NCBI GenBank assembly: GCA_940671915.1
Contig: CALNVZ010002974.1
Coordinates: forward strand, 42,493,679 to 42,557,678
Length of the DNA: 64,000 nt
Source: Paracentrotus lividus
Taxonomy: Eukaryota > Echinodermata > Echinoidea > Camarodonta > Echinidae
Direction of reading: 5' to 3'
The notes under the pieces were generated by a model. The model worked only from the letters and a program-made list of their open reading frames with translations, made no database searches and was not told the origin of the DNA. Within the stretch, counting starts at the first letter, position 1. Each line of letters starts with the position of its first letter. Positions 53,515 to 63,688 of this stretch are shown one piece after another. The position numbers were made by a program, and so were the translations under genes.

Positions 53515-54230
53515 CCTCCAGATTATGGATGATGACATGCTGTCCATCAATGCCCTGGATGAGAAGATGGCAGAGACTCTGAGAAAAAGATTGAGATAGA
53601 TATTTGGCAGAAATTGGGACCTCCCCCAACCCCCGGTACAAAAGCAAAGCGGACGTAGCGGCGCAAAATGCGCCGGGTTAAATCTCAAGTTCTCCAGGCT
53701 GGGTCTGTGGTAGCTCCCTATCCCCTAGGTAATAGGAAGAAATCGAACACTGAAGTGGGCAAGGATCCTTCACCCCCGGTGGTGGAATCTACTACTGATG
53801 TGGGTAAAGTTCCCTTACCCCAGTAGTAGAGACCATTGCTGATGTGGGCGAAGATTGTTTGCCCCCGGTGGCAGAGACCGCCACTGATGAGGGTGAAAAC
53901 CCTTCACCCCCAACGGTAGGTAAGAGATTCCCGGTGATGGGTAGAGGGCAGGGTCTTGAGAGATATTCACACACTCTGAACGCTCCCTGCCTGTGGTAGT
54001 GTAGTCTCAGGCTGTTTTCCTCCCCCTCCCTTGTTGCCTGCTCCCCTTCCCTTGTTACCTCCTTCCATGGGCCTGCTCTCAATCAACCCCCCCCCCCCTG
54101 TTAGTTGGTTTGACGCACATTTTCACCCCGATAGGTGTGGGTGGTTTGGAGGGAGGCGTCGCCATCCCAATCGTGTTCCAGACCATCCGTTGGAAATTGT
54201 CGGGGGTGTTATAAACTTCTGTGAAACTAC
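53515..54230 (+). pseudogene. Retroelement polyprotein tail with ~20-residue repeats
   Basis: After a short piece ending ALDEKMAETLRKRLR and stop (about 53524-53598) comes an Arg/Lys-rich stretch RRRKMRRVKSQ. Three to four repeats of the type DVG-x3-LPPV(V/A)ET-x(T/A) follow at 53740-53920, one with a one-base slip at the CCCC run. A last piece is RYSHTLNAPC. Low-complexity Pro/Val repeats and a basic end are usual for Ty3/gypsy Pol C-termini. No active site is present. Confidence 0.45.
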
Positions 54231-54960
54231 GAGATATATATATGTGATGGAAATTTATATGTAATTTGTATACCTCCGTATTACATAATATGTTGGGGAT
54301 ATTAGGTTTATGTACTTTTTATTCAGTTACATGTAAGGGTTGTTAGAAATTTTCTCAGGAGTATGGAGTGCCAAACTTGAAAATTACTTTGGTTTATGAA
54401 TTTGTTATTAAGTTATACTGGGGAGTAATTTTGGTGGGAGAGTAACAGCACACCATACCTAAAACCCATTTGGCTTTCCATACATCTCTAAAGTAAACAC
54501 ACTGCAAAGTTTGGAGGAAGTCCTCCAAGGTATAAAGTGAAAAGGTGGGGTTACATCTTGTCATAAGTACTGTCACTGCAGATAAGAAGTCAAGCATCAT
54601 GCTTGCGTGCCAATACAAAGGAGCAGTGTACTGAATATCTCAACTTTAAGAATTAACTTCATTGCTTTAAAACTATATTTCTCTTGGTATTATAACATTA
54701 TCTGGATCATGTGGAAGAGAAACAGTATAGCAGAAGTTATATAAACCATCTAAAGCATAAAGCATCTACGGATTGAGAGGAAACTTTCAAAATAAAGTCT
54801 TTAGCTGAACCAGTAATTGAGAATGTGTGCGTTTAATTATTCATCGTCGTCTCGTCTTTCATAATCATATCGGGGCAGTCACAGTGCCATCACTGCATAC
54901 GTATAGGAAACCGTTATTGATATGCTTGTAAGAGGAGGTTGCTGAGACATATAAATTTAG
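54231..54960. other. Non-coding stretch, nothing recognised
   Basis: AT-rich sequence without a supported gene or repeat end. Confidence 0.35.
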
Positions 54961-54990
54961 AGAAAGTGTCAATGTATCACATCAGGAAAT

Positions 54991-55448
54991 GTGACTAATC
55001 TGCAACTTTTCCTGGTAGATTTGAAGGAGATCATGCAGTACTTGCTGACCCCTGTTCCATCGGCATGTCAGATAACTTCTTTGCAAAAAACAGAGAAAGC
55101 AAAGGGCCTGCAATACTTACTCAAAGACGTTAGAAATTCACAACCTCTAACCAGTGGCAAGACATTGGTGGTTGAAGATGGAAATGCTCTGTTCTACTAC
55201 CTCAAAGAGATACCTGCAAACTTCAAAGAAATTGGCATCAACATTTTCAATGTAGTGTCATCAAAATCTGACATCATCTTAAGCATTGACATGTACAAGC
55301 CAGACTCGGTGAAGTCAAGTGAATGGAAACGACATGGGTGCACAGAAAAGAGAATCCTTACAGGAGGAAAGACCAAAAGACCATCTTATTGGAAGCAGTT
55401 CTTGACAAATGATGACAACAAGAAACAGCTCATCCATCCAGATAACAA
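54991..55448 (+). pseudogene. Repeat-borne protein with PIN/FEN-like N-terminal pattern, truncated by a MITE
   Basis: The open frame contains KTEKAKGLQYLLKDV, LTSGKTLVVEDGNALFYYLK, EIPANFKEIGINIFN, SDIILSIDMYKPDSVKSSEW then KRHGCTEK, and SYWKQFLTNDDNKKQLIH. The family is one I recognise as multicopy and uncharacterised in marine invertebrate genomes. The order hydrophobic-x-DGNAL, then hydrophobic-x2-D-x-Y-x2-DSVK-x2-E-x-[KR]-[RH]-G, resembles PIN/FEN1 nucleases, where an early Asp and a later D-x(n)-K-x2-E-x2-RR follow each other; this is my inference. The frame has no good start and is cut at about 55449 by a palindromic repeat. An 85-bp piece recurs at 50283. Confidence 0.55.
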
Positions 55449-55566
55449 AGTAGCACATATGGGTTTCAAGTGGGCCATATGGGGCCCATATGACCAATAG
55501 AACCCACATGGGCTGGCCCACTTTGAACACACATGACAAAAAAACACACATGGGCCCCATATGGGC
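55449..55566. mobile_element. MITE with CCATATGGGGCCCATATG palindromes
   Basis: ACATATGGGTTTCAAGTGGG at the left and complements of the same words at the right (GGCCCACTTTGAA, CCCATATGGGC). It ends the preceding open frame and abuts the next element. Confidence 0.55.
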
Positions 55567-55568
55567 TA

Positions 55569-56631
55569 TACCGTGTGTCTAAAAAAAAACGTAACACTTT
55601 TGAAATGGTTGCCAAATTGAGCATATATAATTTTATGAAAAAATGTTGATATGTATGGAAAGCTAAAGGACCAACCTTTCATATGATATGAAAAAAATTG
55701 AAAAAAAAAAAATCATGCTTCGATGAACACTGTTCACTTAAGTTAGAGGTATGAAAATGCGCCTGCGCAGGATTTTTCCTTCCAATTTTGGACTGGTAAA
55801 TTACTTGTAGCTTACAAAATAAGGTCGATATGAGATATTCATGATCGATGGATCAAAAGGATATTTTGAATACCTTGAATATGTGGTGTGTGTGTATGTG
55901 CGTGTGTGTGTGGTTTGTGTGCGTGTGATAATTGGTTTGAGCAATTGCTTGATGGAATTAATGTTTCAGTGATTTATCGATTGATTTCAATGATCAAAAT
56001 GAGTGACTGGTTAATAATTTGATTATTAATGGAAAAAATGATCCACCAAACTTTCGGAAGAAAACTGATAAAAAAGCAAGGAGTAGCTGAGAGGATGGGA
56101 AGAAGGTTGTGTGTGTGTGTGTGTGTGGGGGGGGGGAGGACAGTGGGTTGCGTAATGTCAATTATGATTTGGAATATTTCAATTAGCCAATTCACATTCT
56201 TCCTTAATCCCGTACACATCAACCAGATCAATGATACAATAAGATGGGAGTGGAAGTGTGTGTGGGGGGGGGGGGTGGGCGGTGGTGTTTCGGATTGATG
56301 AATAACACAGAAAAAGGGAATGGTATTCAAGGTATTCAAAATATCCTTTTGATCCATCGATCATGAATATCTCATATCGACCTTATTTTGTAAGCTACAA
56401 GTAATTTACCTGTCCAAAATTGGAAGGGAAAATCCTGCGCAGGCGCATTTTCATACCTCAACTTAAGTGAACACTGTTCATCGAAGCATGATTTTTTTTT
56501 CAATTTTTTCATATCATATGAAAGGTTGGTTCTTTAGCTTTCCATACATATCGACATTTTTTCATAAAATTATATATGCTCAATTTGGCAACCATTTCAA
56601 AAGTGTTACGTTTTTTTTGAGACACACGGTA
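55569..56631. mobile_element. 1.06-kb mariner-type palindrome flanked by TA
   Basis: Ends TA-CCGTGTGTCTAAAAAAAA and TTTTTTTTGAGACACACGG-TA. The arms pair through CGTAACACTTTTGAAATGG, GATATGAGATATTCATGATC and TGCGCCTGCGCAGGATTTT or their complements. The centre holds TG/GT microsatellites (55876-55925, 56107-56130). No transposase frame is present. Confidence 0.75.
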
Positions 56632-57279
56632 TATGGGCAATCAACTGTATAGATCTACTGTGTGTTTGTGTTGTCTTGACTCATGTAGAGTGTAGGCCTA
56701 GGTATAACCCAGTTTATTTTCGCTGCTTATGCAGAATTTCAATATTCCAGGGTATGTCTTATGTTGGCTTTATAATTATACTAAAGCGTAAGCCATCCTC
56801 TCTCATTTAGTGCTGCAAAAGATGTTAATTATACCAAGTTTCATGTTGGTTTCTTGGTAACACTAGCTGCATGAGCACTAAATCTGAATTTGTGATGCAA
56901 CAGCCAGGGCATTTGTGAGACAGACAAAACCTCACAATGCATACTATGAAAGTGAAAAATGCTTCCTGAAAGGTGTCTCGGCAGGAAAAGTCACTTTTTC
57001 TGAAATTGACTCTCAACCTCGCACTGATTCGGATGTGAAGGAAATGGTGCATGGAGAACACCATAATAATCAAACTCCACTTTCTCAGTTATCTGTTAGA
57101 TTAGTTTCAGTTTCCCCTAGACCCAATGCACCTTGTGCATAGATCTCGGTGTTGTAAAACGCCTGATTTGGAGTTGGCTTAAGGGCCCCATTGGAAATGG
57201 ATGCCGCATAAGTCTAAATACCTCGCAACAAATATCAGCCTCACTTATTTCATGTCACCCATATGTTCCTTGTTCAAGA
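56632..57279. other. Repeat-derived DNA
   Basis: Contains TAGGCCTA near 56693. The frame 56915-57142 (GVSAGKVTFSEIDSQPRTDS) has codon-like character but no recognised family. No other feature is supported. Confidence 0.3.
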
Positions 57280-58075
57280 TTCCTTTTACCACCATTTCCT
57301 TCTGTTGACCGTTTCTAAAGTCTGTTTGTCTACATTTGTAGTTCAGTGTTCCTGTCAACCCATGGTGACTATGCAGATGATTTGCTCAAACTCTTTGTTG
57401 GCAATTGGGGCAGTTGGATGGATGGGACATTACATTTTGCTCTCAATGAAATACATTTTTTCTTTTGTATTTCAGATCAGAGGATGTTCAATCTTCTTGA
57501 AACTGTGCTACAAAAGCTAGATAGGCATGAGCGACTGCTCATTGAGATAGCAATTAGGCAGGGAGGGCCAATGACAGCTGATCCAGAAGTAGATGAAGAC
57601 GTGGATCTGCCACAATTACCCTGTGATAGTCGGGAGGCTCTTCAAGAGCTCAACACTCTCCTGGAGAATTCTGGAGCTGCCCGCAAAAAAATTGGTAAGC
57701 CAAATGTTCTACGTAACATTTCCCCCCTTTTTTTTTTGGGGGGGGGGGTCCTTTCTCATCTATAAGAGTACATGGCCATGCGATTTGAACTTGCCCCATT
57801 TTGTGTTACGGCACCAAAATAAAAAAATTAATGCACCCATCACAATCAAGGTGTCTTAGCTCAAAAATATAGAGGCTACTTTATCCCCATCAAACTATAC
57901 ATTTCCTAAAAGGAAATATCCTGAGGGTATCAAAATGGTATTCAAAATAAAGTCAGGAGAAGTGGTAACACCTTGTGTGGGAAAATGTTTGATTTTTAAC
58001 GGCCCTATTGGTAGATTTGGAGCTCCTCAACTTTCCTCACTTTGCTCTGACCCGTAACCTTTCACCATATTTGAA
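57280..58075 (+). repeat. Segmental duplication B
   Basis: Second copy of 52212-52990. It differs by small indels and carries an extra A in the exon's A run. Confidence 0.8.
57476..57694 (+). CDS. DUF4806-like protein, exon (copy B)
   Basis: Same exon as 52405-52622: QRMFNLLETVLQKLDRHER, LLIEIAIRQGGPMTADP, EVDEDVDLPQLPCDSREALQ. One extra A in the terminal A run shifts the end by one base, so it no longer matches the phase of the exon at 58902. This may be a homopolymer read error. Confidence 0.6.
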
Positions 58076-58326
58076 CGCATGGCTACATGTAGAGTGACTT
58101 GCAGTATGCATACCCTCCTCATTATGCATTGCTGCCTTCTCTACGTAGCTATAGGTCTAATCAGTCTGCATACTATTACTTCCAAAATGTGAGCCTACAT
58201 GACATGAATATTTGCTGGGGTTTTTTTTCAGAACTTTTCATGGATTTACAGCTTTTTTATTTGGACTATAACTTTGGGCTTCTTGAAGGATTGGAATTTT
58301 CAGTGTTGCACTGCTGGATCGTCAAA

Positions 58327-58540
58327 ATGGCAAAAAAACAAGGGTAAAGCTTCATCTGTTTCAGAAAGAAAAAGAGTAATTGAACTATGACAAGCAGGTA
58401 AAAGCAGTAGAGACATTGCACAGATATTAAACCGAAGTTACAGATTTGTTAACAGCCACCTTGGCTAAAAAAGGAATGGCCTCATCTCTCAGACATATAG
58501 TGGGAGGCCAAGAATAGCAAATTGACTGTCCAAGCAAAAA
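58327..58540 (+). pseudogene. Tc1/mariner transposase N-terminal helix-turn-helix
   Basis: MAKK then, after a one-base shift, KGKASSVSERKRVIEL, stop, QAGKSSRDIAQILNRSYRFV, stop, KRNGLISQTYSGRPRIAN. S-x3-R-x2-[VI]-x-L-x2-AG-x-S-x-R-x-IA-x2-L and the SGRPR hook are typical of Tc1-like DNA-binding domains. Three stops and a shift show it is dead. The catalytic domain is absent. It lies in the intron between the two DUF4806-like exons. Confidence 0.65.
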
Positions 58541-58901
58541 GGTTTATCACTGATTTTGTGAAGAACAAGTGGTGTCAGGGGTATCTGAAAGCTACAAAGA
58601 CCTTAAATTAAAGTGATTTACTACCTGGTGGAGTAACTGTTTAAACATGTATCCTCTGTACTTTGTTGCAAGAGAAAAAAAAAGAAGTTTCTTTGAAAGA
58701 TATGGAAGCTATGAAAAGTTTTGTCAGGTTAATGCCATGAGGTATGCATTCTTATGTGCGCCACCCTAAAATTAAAGATAACGAGCATAATTTGATTTTA
58801 TACAAAAAAAAGCTTATGAATGTGATGTGGATTGTGAACCATCTGATCAGAAATCAATAGTACAAAATAGCTTTACAATTCTATTTTTATCTCTTACAGA
58901 C
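58541..58901. other. Intron-like DNA after the Tc1 remnant
   Basis: Nothing recognised; probably decayed transposon sequence. Confidence 0.3.
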
Positions 58902-59076
58902 CAGGATCATCAGCCTTGTTGGAGTCACAGGTGCGGTGGTTGTAAATAATATATTGAAAGCCATCGTAGGACATGCTGTAAGCAAGACTTACAATCTCAT
59001 TGGAACAAAGGAGAAAGAGTCCTAAGTTGCAGCTTTGCAAAGTTTAAACTCAGTTGTCAAAAGCAAGTCTACTTTG
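58902..59076 (+). CDS. DUF4806-like protein, second exon
   Basis: Acceptor ATCTCTTACAG. Reads TRIISLVGVTGAVVVNNILK, AIVGHAVSKTYNLIGTKEKE, S and TAA at 59022-59024. The same frame goes on as VAALQSLNSVVK. The pattern L-x2-GG-like turn, V-x2-ILK-x-I, A-x2-YN-x-x-G-x3-K completes DUF4806 after the first exon. The stop just before the last conserved helix suggests a damaged copy or a natural short end. Confidence 0.5.
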
Positions 59077-60015
59077 CTCTCAACCAAGAGTTTTTTTCTT
59101 TCGTTTATCTTTTCATCATGAAACCTTTTTTTTCCCTTCATATATGACCACTTTTCAGTTCACTTTTCCACTTTCTTTTTTTCTTCTGTTGTTCCATGAT
59201 GTTTGTAAATTTTAACTTCTGGGAGAAAATTACATTCAACGAAATTGAGAAGTGCTGCATTGGATGCTGGGAGTGCATGGCAATGGCACTGTGGAGATGT
59301 TGCAGCTGGCCAATTATTTTTTGTAGATTTAGTTTCAAAGTGAGTTTAGGGCCAATATTATTTCTTTTATTTCGTTTTTTGCTGGCATCTGTGAAGAGGA
59401 AGGCAGATATAGTGGTAGTGGATCCCGACAGAGAGAGAGCAGCTTTGCAAATACACGACATCCTGCCATTTATGAGCAGTTTACTGCGAGATGTGGAGGT
59501 CGAGGATCCACTGTAACATGTGAGTGCCTTTGGAGACGACGACATTACTGGAACTGAAAACGACCATGGACTCTATATGTTTATTTAGAACGCTTAATGA
59601 ACGGAGAAGAGAATCTTTGGAGTGGAATTTTCGTTATGTTTCCAGAATAGTCAAATTACATTACTCTCGGTAGATCTCAAACAAGGACTAGAGTACAACC
59701 CTTTGTATTGTATTAAAAAGAGACTCGTTATAATAAAAGGATAGAGTAACCTGAAACAACGGATGATTTTGTAATTAATTTCATATAGTCCGACTACATT
59801 ATTTTAAGCTGGATAAATAGTGTTCGATCGAGAGATCATATAGCTGTGCTGCAAGAAAGTGAAAACAGTTTTGAACACATGGAAGCGAGAGCCTGAGTTT
59901 GAGAAAAAGAGCAGAGAACTGAGATTGATTTAACATCATTCATTCCAAAACACAACGGATATAAAATCCTATTAAAATACTATAAAATAGTTCTAAGTAG
60001 TAGTACTGGGTTATG
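59077..60015. other. Repeat-derived DNA, one unexplained open frame
   Basis: An open frame at 59196-59516 ends VKRKADIVVVDPDRERAALQ and IHDILPFMSSLLRDVEV, a charged segment that looks coding, preceded by a hydrophobic stretch that does not. No family was recognised. Confidence 0.3.
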
Positions 60016-60023
60016 TTGATACC

Positions 60024-60305
60024 ATGGTGAGTTCAGGAGAAGCTGAGATGGTACCACCTGTTATCCCAGCCAGGGAACTGGACCCCTGCCTTGCATCTCA
60101 GGTGGCTGAAATTCAGCGTCTGACTGAGACAATGTCTTAATCTATGGACAAACCATCATTTACTGATGATCATGATGAGAGAAGACATGTGTCGCACGCT
60201 GTTGACGACGATGATATTCTCAGCATTTTAGCTGAGCATAATGGCATGGATAACATGTCGTTGGGCAATTCTAACCAGCTCAACATTATGGTCTTACCAT
60301 GGATT
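60024..60305 (+). pseudogene. Acidic open frame of unknown repeat-borne protein
   Basis: From ATG at 60024: MVSSGEAEMVPPVIPARELD, PCLASQVAEIQRLTETMS, stop, then KPSFTDDHDERRHVSHAVDD, DDILSILAEHNG. It is coiled-coil-like and acidic, in the position of a capsid or accessory N-terminus of a mobile element. Not identified. One internal stop. Confidence 0.35.
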
Positions 60306-60565
60306 TAATACCAACATTAAACTTCGATGATGATGTATCTATGACAACGGTCTGTCGAAGTTCACCTAGCTCGCTGAACGAATGATAAAATCTGTCATTC
60401 TTCTTCCGAAAAAATAGAGTTTAAACAAGATAACTACTCGTATTTGACCTCCCAGTAATGCACCAGCGGCTCAACAAGACGTAAGTGTTCCCTAGCCTAG
60501 AAAGGGCTCCTTTAATGCACAGAGGGCTCAATTGAGCAAAATTTTCAGTTAGGGAGTTATTCTAA

Positions 60566-61022
60566 CTGATGCTACAAGAAAGCAACTGTCCTATTTGAAG
60601 CAACTAGAGTATATTGCAAAGGATGTGAAACAATGTTTTTTCAAGAAGCTCCAAGGAATTTCAGAAGAGGAGTGTTGTGCCCTGTTTCAGGAGGCAACTG
60701 TATCATTAAATATAAAACAAATAGGAAGATGGCGATCAACTAAAGGCAGGAAATGTATGGTTTTCTTGTGGAAAGCCACAAAACACTCACAGAGATGATT
60801 ACCCGCTTAGAGGCAATTCGGGACCCAGCACCTCCTAATCAAACTCAACTGAAAAATGGTAAACACCTGATGAAAAAATGCATACAAGCCGTGCCATCGT
60901 ACGTGTTTTATGATTTTGAATGCCGTCAAGATGAAGCCATTGTTGGGAACACCCCTTCTCCCTCGGCAATAGAGGCCGATTTGCTGTCGTACAGACAATG
61001 GGATCTGGCGTCTATGTTAGTG
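60566..61022 (+). pseudogene. Repeat-borne frame with a PolB-exonuclease-like scrap (YDFEC)
   Basis: The first part reads YLKQLEYIAKDVKQCFFKKL, QGISEEECCALFQEATVSLN, IKQIGRWRSTKGR, homologous to 47425-47478 plus 48766-48905. A frame change leads to YGFLVESHKTLTEMITRLEA and VPSYVFYDFECRQDEAI. The YDFECRQD run resembles exonuclease motif I of protein-primed or organellar/viral-type B-family DNA polymerases, but only about 15 residues match and the rest of the polymerase is absent. Treat the polymerase link as a suggestion. Confidence 0.4.
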
Positions 61023-61186
61023 TGAGGGAATATAAAAAAAAAATCAATGAAGACGGCTTGAAGCAGTGGCGGCCGACAAAGAAAGGGATCCACCTGCGGA
61101 TGGACGAATGGAGAGATTTCGTCAACAAAATAGACAGTGTTGACGCAAAAGCAAGAGGCGGAAGACCCATTTCAAACCTAGCGTGA
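60998..61186 (+). CDS. PC4/SUB1-like single-stranded DNA-binding domain
   Basis: 62 residues: MGSGVYVSVREYKKKINEDG, LKQWRPTKKGIHLRMDEWRD, FVNKIDSVDAKARG. V-x-[VI]-REY-x(n)-P-[TG]-[KR]-KGI-x-L-x3-[EQ]-W is the core of the transcription coactivator PC4 C-terminal domain, a beta-sheet and helix that binds melted DNA. It overlaps the end of the previous frame and sits in a run of mobile-element genes, so it is probably a domain of such an element, not the host SUB1 gene. The frame is intact. Confidence 0.7.
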   Translation: MGSGVYVSVREYKKKINEDGLKQWRPTKKGIHLRMDEWRDFVNKIDSVDAKARGGRPISNLA

Positions 61187-61203
61187 AAAACTAGAATCAC
61201 GGT

Positions 61204-61527
61204 TTGTTTAAAAGGAAAGAAAACGTCTTAACCCATCCTACGGACTGTCCCTTCACGCCATTGAAAAGGATCAGGCCGACAACTTTTGACGGAGTAGACT
61301 GGTTTCTTAATGATAATTTGGATTCATCTCTCACTGTACATTCACTTAATACAGATGAAAGGGCTATGGAGGCTGAACTTCGTGCGAAACATGTCAGAGC
61401 CATCAGACTTTTGGGTGATTTTATAACCTACAAACATGTCAATACACCCGCCGCATTGCTCAGGCTGCCTGGAGGAACTACCATCACGGACCGACCACTT
61501 TTGTCTCAACTATGCAGACGGTTTTGA
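61204..61527 (+). CDS. Unknown open frame after the PC4 domain
   Basis: The 107-residue frame lacks a trustworthy start (the first ATG-like codon is not ATG) but has even codon-like composition: RIRPTTFDGVDWFLNDNLDS, SLTVHSLNTDERAMEAELRA, KHVRAIRLLGDFITYKHVN. No domain was recognised. It may continue the PC4-bearing gene after a frameshift near 61186. Confidence 0.35.
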   Translation: MFKRKENVLTHPTDCPFTPLKRIRPTTFDGVDWFLNDNLDSSLTVHSLNTDERAMEAELRAKHVRAIRLLGDFITYKHVNTPAALLRLPGGTTITDRPLLSQLCRRF

Positions 61528-61708
61528 AAGATGAAAATCACGAACGAGAAGAAGTTGTGTAATCCTGTTTTGGATACTTCATTTTGCCCTTTAAAGTTCC
61601 TACATTCACTTCTTTTGTCTTTCAGGACTTCCAACCATGGGCTGGATGTAAACAACATGCTTTTCTCTTCATTGCTTTAAGGATAACAGCAACAATTAAA
61701 TGGTAATG

Positions 61709-61905
61709 GAGGATGCACGTTGGGCTGCGGCAGGACTGTAGCTCATACCCATGGATATAACCGCTAATCCCTCTCTCGGTTTGCCAAGGATACATCATCA
61801 GAATGTTCAACATTACAAGTTCAGGAATGAAACCTACCCCCACTGTATTTAATATCATTTGGTGTTGAAAGTGATGGAATCCAGAATCTAACATTCATGG
61901 GTAAA
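61709..61905. repeat. Dispersed repeat, deleted copy
   Basis: GGATGCACGTTGGGCTGCGG, CAGGACTGTAGCTCATACCC and TTTGCCAAGGATACATCATC align with 62681-62830. The copy then jumps to CACTGTATTTAATATCATTT, which in the other copy lies 130 bp farther on. Internal deletion; non-coding. Confidence 0.7.
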
Positions 61906-62027
61906 AAAGCAAAATGCAGATAATATTAGTTAAAAATGCAGAAATTGTATAATAAAGACTTATAAAGGCTTATTTTCAGATTTAGGTTATAATGGGGCTT
62001 ATTTCATTTTGTCTTACTTTTTAACAG

Positions 62028-62680
62028 ATTTAAGAGATTCCTGTTCTCACATAGGAGCCATCCTGTCTAAAGTAGAGGTAGCAGTCTCACTGGGGTACAC
62101 AAGAAAAGCCTGCACAGATGTACCATGCTGCTGGAACAACAACTTCGTGTGAAAGGTGCAACCAGCTAAGGTCGCCAACATTGACTTTAGAAAGAAAGAA
62201 AAAACATCATCTGGACATAAGAAAGCAAAGGTATCCGTTGTATCGATACAGGAAGAACAGACACAATTTTTAGACCTGTTGAAACGACTGCCAAGGAATG
62301 ATTAACCTGTTGGACTGAGTCTCTTTCATAAATACTCAGAAAAATATCACACAACAAAGCCAGTACCAACTATTGTACCTCTGCCACCATCACTTCGCTC
62401 AATTTCATTCCGTCCACTTTGAATGAAGAAACTGACAATCAAATAGACAGGATAATGAACATTAAACTTACGTCGGAACAGTTGAACACATCGAAAAGAT
62501 AACAGTGAACCAGAGTCAATCACCTGAATGGAAAGACTTCAGAACAGGCCGCATTACAGCTAGCATCGTACACGATGTCCTCCACACAAACCAAAACACA
62601 CCCGCAAAGTCAATCATAACGAAAATCTGCAAGCCATCACTGAATGAGCTCCATGTTCCTTCGATACAATGAGGGAAGTG
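62028..62680 (+). pseudogene. SWIM/YqaJ-type recombinase fragment
   Basis: An acceptor TTTTTAACAG precedes DLRDSCSHIGAILSKVEVAV, LGYTRKACTDVPCCWNNNF, stop, PAKVANIDFRKKEK, the segment that follows SWIM zinc fingers in this family (CSH and C-x2-P-C-x-WN). After shifts and stops come SEKYHTTKPVPTIVPLPP and then QSPEWKDFRTGRITASIVHD, the N-terminal signature of YqaJ-like exonucleases (W-x3-R-x-GRITAS). The catalytic part (D...E-x-K) is not reached, because a dispersed repeat interrupts at about 62681. YqaJ proteins are lambda-exonuclease-type recombination nucleases. Confidence 0.7.
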
Positions 62681-62985
62681 GGATGCATGTTGGGCTGCGG
62701 CAGGACTGTAGCTCATACCCATGGATAACAACTGCTAATCCCACTCTCGGTTTGCCAAGGATACATTCATCAGAATGTTCAACATTACAAGTTCAGGAAT
62801 GAAACCTACCTATGAAGAAAGGCCAGGTGACCAGTACGGTATTCCATTCCCGATATAATTCTTTGAATCATGTTTTCATATTGATTGAAACCGTCCATAT
62901 TTGTTTTAATTGCATGGGGGAGCAGGTGATATACGTTCATTGATATCCCAACTGTATTTAATATCATTTGGTGTTGAATATAGAA
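62681..62985. repeat. Dispersed repeat, longer copy
   Basis: Counterpart of 61709-61905, with an additional middle part (GAAGAAAGGCCAGGTGACCA to TGATATCCCAA). It interrupts the YqaJ-type fragment. Confidence 0.7.
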
Positions 62986-63198
62986 TAGAATACTTTATTG
63001 TCTTCTAAATACATGTATGCTAAGAAGAAATCGAAGCAATGAATACCGGTTTAAACTGGATCCAAAGGCAAAGGTACTTATACTCAAATCTGCCTTCAAG
63101 ATTTTTTTCCTTTGGATGACTTTGATGATGGGCCAAGCAAAAATAAATTCCAGCTTGATCACCATGGGGTAAAGCATTTATGCATTATTTAAACAATT

Positions 63199-63435
63199 AT
63201 GCACCAATTCATAGAAGAAATGGCTATGCCTCCTAATGTCAAGCTTAGCCGTCAAAGAGGTCTTACCTGTCACCTTTGCAAGAAGAAATAAGTCTCAAGA
63301 ACGATCCTCAAGAGACATCTAAAGTTTTTGCTCCCAGGTGATGATCAACGTGCCTTGGCATCATTGGAGGGGGAAGCAATTGATGGAATCCAGAATCTAA
63401 CAAGCATCATAAATCATTGGTCTCCACAAAAGTAG
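63199..63435 (+). pseudogene. Repeat-borne frame with a single zinc-finger-like motif
   Basis: MHQFIEEMAMPPNVKLSRQR, GLTCHLCKKK, stop, VSRTILKRHLKFLLPGDDQR, ALASLEGEAIDGIQNLTSII, NHW, stop. C-x2-C...L-x2-HL recalls a degenerate C2H2 finger. A GATGGAATCCAGAATCTAAC segment is shared with 61877-61896. Not otherwise identified; it precedes the second YqaJ-type fragment and may belong to the same element. Confidence 0.35.
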
Positions 63436-63688
63436 TGAGGGACGGTATGTCACTTGGTATTTATTCATTTCTTCTTTTTTTTCCCTACACATTTCTCTCA
63501 GGATAATGCTGAACTGCACTGCACAAGAAGAAAAGCTGCCAAAATGGGTTCATGCCACACCAGCCACTTGAGGAACAAAAGCAAAACAAGGTGCTGCCCT
63601 GCAGTCTCTTTAGAGGTACATGATAATGCCCAACTCCCAAATAAATAACAAGGCTGTCAACATTCAACTGACCATACTGTTGTTGCAG

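Noticed and set aside
59196-59516. 106-codon frame as a membrane protein
   Set aside because: The hydrophobic part shows no conserved pattern and the frame has no supported start; kept only as an unexplained frame.
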